Shown piece after piece: positions 61,204 to 64,000 of a DNA stretch of 64,000 nt. Both the position numbers and the translations under genes were made by a program. This stretch comes from Aliihoeflea sp. 2WW (GTDB lineage Bacteria > Pseudomonadota > Alphaproteobacteria > Rhizobiales > Rhizobiaceae). A model generated the notes under the pieces. That model was not told where the DNA came from. It ran no database searches and was given only the letters and a program-made list of their open reading frames with translations. Each line of letters opens with the position of its first letter. Position 1 is the stretch's first letter. The stretch lies in NCBI RefSeq assembly GCF_000497755.1, contig NZ_AYOD01000008.1, positions 1 through 64,000 on the forward strand, in the 5' to 3' direction.

Positions 61204-62504
61204 CCGCTCTTCCAAGACAGGAACGATCGACGACGATCGTCGCCAAGCCGACACCGTCGGCACGCAGCGCCGCTGAGGCGCGTGAGCGCGCCGAGTCAAT
61301 CCTCGCCGCCAAGCCGTTGACGGGAAAAGGCATTCTCATCATCGTCGAGAACCTGCCGGTGCCGTTCGACCGCCGTGTCTGGCAGGAGGCGACGACGTTG
61401 CAGAAGGCCGGCGCGACGGTCAGCGTCATCTGCCCGACCGGCAAGGGTTTCGACGCCCCGCACGAGACGATCGACGGCATCCACGTCTATCGCCACAAGC
61501 TGCCGCTCGACGCACACGGCGCGCTCGGCTATCTCGCGGAATATTCGGCAGCACTTTTCTGGGAAACGGTGCTCGCCTTCCGCGTGCTTCGCCGGCACGG
61601 CTTCGACGCCATCCATGCCTGCAATCCTCCGGACCTGATCTTCCTCGTCGCCGCGCTCTTCAAGCCTTTCGGCAAGAAGTTCATGTTCGACCATCACGAC
61701 ATCAACCCGGAACTCTACGAGGCCAAGTTCGGCAAGCGCGGTTTCTTCTGGCGGCTGATGGTACTCGCCGAGCGGCTGACCTTCGGCCTCGCCGACGTAT
61801 CCATCGCGACCAACAATTCCTATCGCGACATCGCCATCGAGCGCGGTAACATGGCGCCAGAAGACGTCTATGTCGTGCGTTCCGGCCCCAATCTCGACAA
61901 GCTGCAGCGCGTTGCGCCGAACCCGACCTGGAAGAAGGGCCGCGCGCATCTCGTCGGCTATGTCGGCGTCATGGGCCAGCAGGAGGGCATCGACCTGCTG
62001 CTCGAATCCGTCTCGCATCTCGTCCACGACAAGGGCCGCACGGACATCCAGTTCTGCCTCGTCGGCGGCGGGCCGGCACTGGACGAGCTCAAGGCTCAAT
62101 CCACGGCCATGGGCCTCGACGACTTCGTCACCTTCACCGGCCGGGCCAGCGACGAGACGCTTTTCGAGGTTCTGTCGACGTCGGATGTCTGCGTGAATCC
62201 CGACCGGGTGAACCCGATGAACGACAAGTCGACCATGAACAAGATCCTCGAATACATGGCCTTCGAAAAGCCGATCGTGCAATACGAAGTCGTCGAGGGT
62301 CGCTATTCGGCGCAGAGCGCATCGACCTATGCGCGGCCCAACGATCCGGTCCACATGGCCGAGCAGATCGAGCTTCTTCTCGCCGACCCGGAACGTCGCG
62401 CCGAAATGGGCCGCGTCGGGCGCGCGCGCGTCGAGAACCAGTTCAGTTGGGATCATCAGGTGCCCGCGCTGATTGCGGCCTATCGCAAGATTTTCAAGCT
62501 CTGA
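61200..62504 (+). CDS. Glycosyltransferase family 4 protein (WbuB-like)
   Basis: A 434-residue GT-B enzyme; the ATG at 61200 overlaps the previous stop (ATGA). A variable N-terminal stretch of about 40 residues precedes ILIIVENLPVPFDRRVWQEA. The donor site has CVNPDRVNPMNDKSTMNKIL then EYMAFEKPIVQYE. This form is typical of WbuB-like enzymes in O-antigen and EPS loci. Seven bases separate it from the heparinase-like gene. Confidence 0.92.
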   Translation: MTALPRQERSTTIVAKPTPSARSAAEARERAESILAAKPLTGKGILIIVENLPVPFDRRVWQEATTLQKAGATVSVICPTGKGFDAPHETIDGIHVYRHKLPLDAHGALGYLAEYSAALFWETVLAFRVLRRHGFDAIHACNPPDLIFLVAALFKPFGKKFMFDHHDINPELYEAKFGKRGFFWRLMVLAERLTFGLADVSIATNNSYRDIAIERGNMAPEDVYVVRSGPNLDKLQRVAPNPTWKKGRAHLVGYVGVMGQQEGIDLLLESVSHLVHDKGRTDIQFCLVGGGPALDELKAQSTAMGLDDFVTFTGRASDETLFEVLSTSDVCVNPDRVNPMNDKSTMNKILEYMAFEKPIVQYEVVEGRYSAQSASTYARPNDPVHMAEQIELLLADPERRAEMGRVGRARVENQFSWDHQVPALIAAYRKIFKL

Positions 62505-62511
62505 GGCGCCG

Positions 62512-64000
62512 ATGTCGCTTGGCTGGTACGTCAATCGCCTGCGCAATATGAGCCCCGGTGAGGTCGCGCATCGGGTCGTCGAGAAGCGCCGCAAGCTGTC
62601 CTCGAAGGGCCGGCACGAAAGCTGGGCGCGATTTGCGCAGCAAAACGACGACATCCCCCGGATCCCGGGGCTGAACGAGGTCGTCCTGCAGGCATCGCCC
62701 GCCGTGCGCGAAGCGCTCGACCGCACCTGTTCGGCGCTGCTCGATGGGCGCTTTTCCGCGCTCGGCGTCGAGTGGCCAAAACGACCGGCCGATGCGCTCT
62801 TTCCGGTCGAAGTCTGGCGGCTGGACCCTGTCTCGGGGCTCTCCTGGCCGGGCGCGGACGCCTATTGCTTCGACATCGCCTACCGCCACGAGACACGCCT
62901 CGGCGACGTCAAATATGTCTGGGAGTTCAACCGGCTGCAGTTTCTCCAGCCGCTCGCAGCCAAGCTCGCGCTCGACGACGATGCCGATGCCCGCCGCGCC
63001 ATCGAGGCCGCCATCGAAAGCTGGCACCGCGCCCATCCGCCGTTTCGCGGGCTCGTCTGGAACTCGGGCATCGAGCTTGCCCTGCGCGCGATTTCGCTCC
63101 TCGTCGTCTGCAGCATCTGCGGCTCGCATCTGTCGCCCGACACGATCCGCCGCATTCGCGAAATCCTCGCCGCGCACGCCTTCTGGCTGACGCGATTTCC
63201 CTCGCGCTTCTCCTCAGCCAACAACCACCTCATTGCCGAGGCCGCAGGCGAGTACCTGATCGGCATCGCCATGCCCGACCTCGTCGGCGCCGACACGATG
63301 GCGGCGAAGGCGCGCAAGACCCTCGAAACCGAAATCGAAAAGCAAATCCTTCCCGACGGCGTCCCGGCCGAGCAGTCGCCGACCTACGGCGCGTTCTCGA
63401 TCGAGTTCGCGCTTCTGGCCGCGCTCGCCGCGCGCAATCTGGGCGAGCCGTTCGGCCCGGTCTTCGAAACACGGCTGATCGCCTTCGCCAACTGGCTGGC
63501 CGCGACTTCGTCCAACGGAACCGCACCCGCGTTCTGCGACGACGACGAGGGCCGCGTCATCGCCATGTGTGAGCCTGAGCCGCGCTACCCCGCCTCGATC
63601 GCCAACGCCGCGATGGCGTATCTCGGCACGCCGTCGCCCGTTTCCCCCGCCGAACCACACCTGCGCGATGCGATCTTCGGCGAGGCTGCCGAAGGCGACG
63701 CTCGAACCGCAAGCGGCCTGACCACATTCCCCGACGGTGGCTACAGCGTCCTCGACGGCGCCCGCTTCAAGCTCGTCATGGACCACGGCCCGCTCGGCTA
63801 CCTCTCCATCGCCGCCCACGGCCACGCCGACGCGCTTTCAGTGCTGCTTTCCATCGACGGTGAGCCGGTCCTCGTCGATCCGGGCACCTACCTCTACCAT
63901 TCGGGCGGCGCGTGGCGGGACTGGTTCCGCTCGACGCGCGCGCACAACACGCTGACCATCGCCGGTGCCGACCAGAGCGTCATGTCCGGTGCCTTCAACT
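62512..64000 (+). CDS. Heparinase II/III family protein (partial, cut by window end)
   Basis: The ATG at 62512 opens a frame that runs without a stop to the end of the window (496 codons seen). The N terminus MSLGWYVNRLRNMSPGEVA is typical of heparinase II/III-like proteins in polysaccharide loci. An all-alpha toroid region follows (WNSGIELALRAISLLVVCS, SSANNHLIAEAAGEYLIG), and the start of the C-terminal beta part (FPDGGYSVLDGARFKLVMD, LVDPGTYLYHSGG, STRAHNTLTIAG). There is no signal peptide, so it may be cytosolic or periplasm-facing by another route. It may cleave uronic-acid-containing polymer. The C-terminal end is unknown. Confidence 0.9.
   Translation, partial: MSLGWYVNRLRNMSPGEVAHRVVEKRRKLSSKGRHESWARFAQQNDDIPRIPGLNEVVLQASPAVREALDRTCSALLDGRFSALGVEWPKRPADALFPVEVWRLDPVSGLSWPGADAYCFDIAYRHETRLGDVKYVWEFNRLQFLQPLAAKLALDDDADARRAIEAAIESWHRAHPPFRGLVWNSGIELALRAISLLVVCSICGSHLSPDTIRRIREILAAHAFWLTRFPSRFSSANNHLIAEAAGEYLIGIAMPDLVGADTMAAKARKTLETEIEKQILPDGVPAEQSPTYGAFSIEFALLAALAARNLGEPFGPVFETRLIAFANWLAATSSNGTAPAFCDDDEGRVIAMCEPEPRYPASIANAAMAYLGTPSPVSPAEPHLRDAIFGEAAEGDARTASGLTTFPDGGYSVLDGARFKLVMDHGPLGYLSIAAHGHADALSVLLSIDGEPVLVDPGTYLYHSGGAWRDWFRSTRAHNTLTIAGADQSVMSGAFN

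Noticed and set aside
58603-61299. An 898-codon minus-strand open frame over the flippase and glycosyltransferase genes
   Set aside because: The translation is an Arg/Asp/Glu-rich string typical of antisense reading in GC-rich DNA, while the plus-strand frames give clear Wzx and GT4 proteins.

Overview
The window is GC-rich, densely coded and reads as chromosome of an alphaproteobacterium of the order Hyphomicrobiales (Rhizobiales). This rests on gene content and order (rpoZ, rsh, pyrE, DUF2062, acpS, lepB, rnc, era and recO in one direction), an Omp2b-type porin, a PrsDE-like type I secretion pair, an ExoF-like export protein, and an intergenic palindromic element of the RIME kind. A species cannot be named from sequence alone. 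No transposase, integrase, phage gene or CRISPR array was seen.

Region 1 (about 0-30 kb) is mostly housekeeping. It holds cysS; a small conserved ORF; an abasic-site repair protein (SRAP); a NUDIX hydrolase; small secreted or hypothetical proteins; ygfZ and an HD hydrolase; a RimK-like ATP-grasp ligase coupled to a GNAT/C39-peptidase fusion; an MscS channel; a LysM protein; and an MFS transporter. Next comes the minus-strand run from rpoZ to a PaaI thioesterase, covering stringent response, pyrimidine synthesis, ACP activation, signal peptidase, RNase III, Era and RecO. A NYN nuclease with a family-5 uracil-DNA glycosylase, smpB, dapA, a lytic transglycosylase, the porin and tRNA-Ser(GCT) follow.

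Region 2 (28-50.8 kb) is an exopolysaccharide and secretion locus. It starts with an RTX/Calx-beta/beta-propeller protein and a NarL-type regulator whose receiver lacks the phospho-acceptor Asp. A minus-strand operon then runs N-formyltransferase, VanZ-like protein, secreted barrel-like protein, polysaccharide deacetylase, GT4 glycosyltransferase, T1SS ABC transporter, T1SS adaptor. A second minus-strand pair is a Wzy-like polymerase and a BY-kinase. Divergent to these lies a plus-strand operon: nucleotidyltransferase, aminotransferase, initiating sugar-phosphate transferase, LegB-like dehydratase, ExoF/Wza-like export protein, P-loop kinase-like protein, Wzx flippase, and a fused nucleotidyltransferase/kinase-like protein. 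Dehydratase, aminotransferase and formyltransferase together suggest an N-formylated amino-deoxy sugar.

Region 3 (50.9-64 kb) opens with an SDR lacking the canonical catalytic residues and a convergent coiled-coil protein. A second polysaccharide cluster follows: a GumC-like chain-length protein with a broken Walker A, a second Wzy-like protein, a CapK-type adenylate-forming enzyme, an opposed GT4, a second Wzx, two more GT4 enzymes, and a heparinase II/III-like protein cut by the window end. The window therefore appears to carry two adjacent Wzx/Wzy-type export pathways with only one outer-membrane export protein visible.

The less expected signals are: an A7 slippery run at the GNAT-C39/RimK junction; a G-quadruplex-capable repeat mirrored between two convergent genes; the Asp-less receiver; RTX repeats placed at the N terminus; the kinase/nucleotidyltransferase gene pair flanking the flippase; and sequence words shared between AT-rich promoter islands of the polysaccharide locus.
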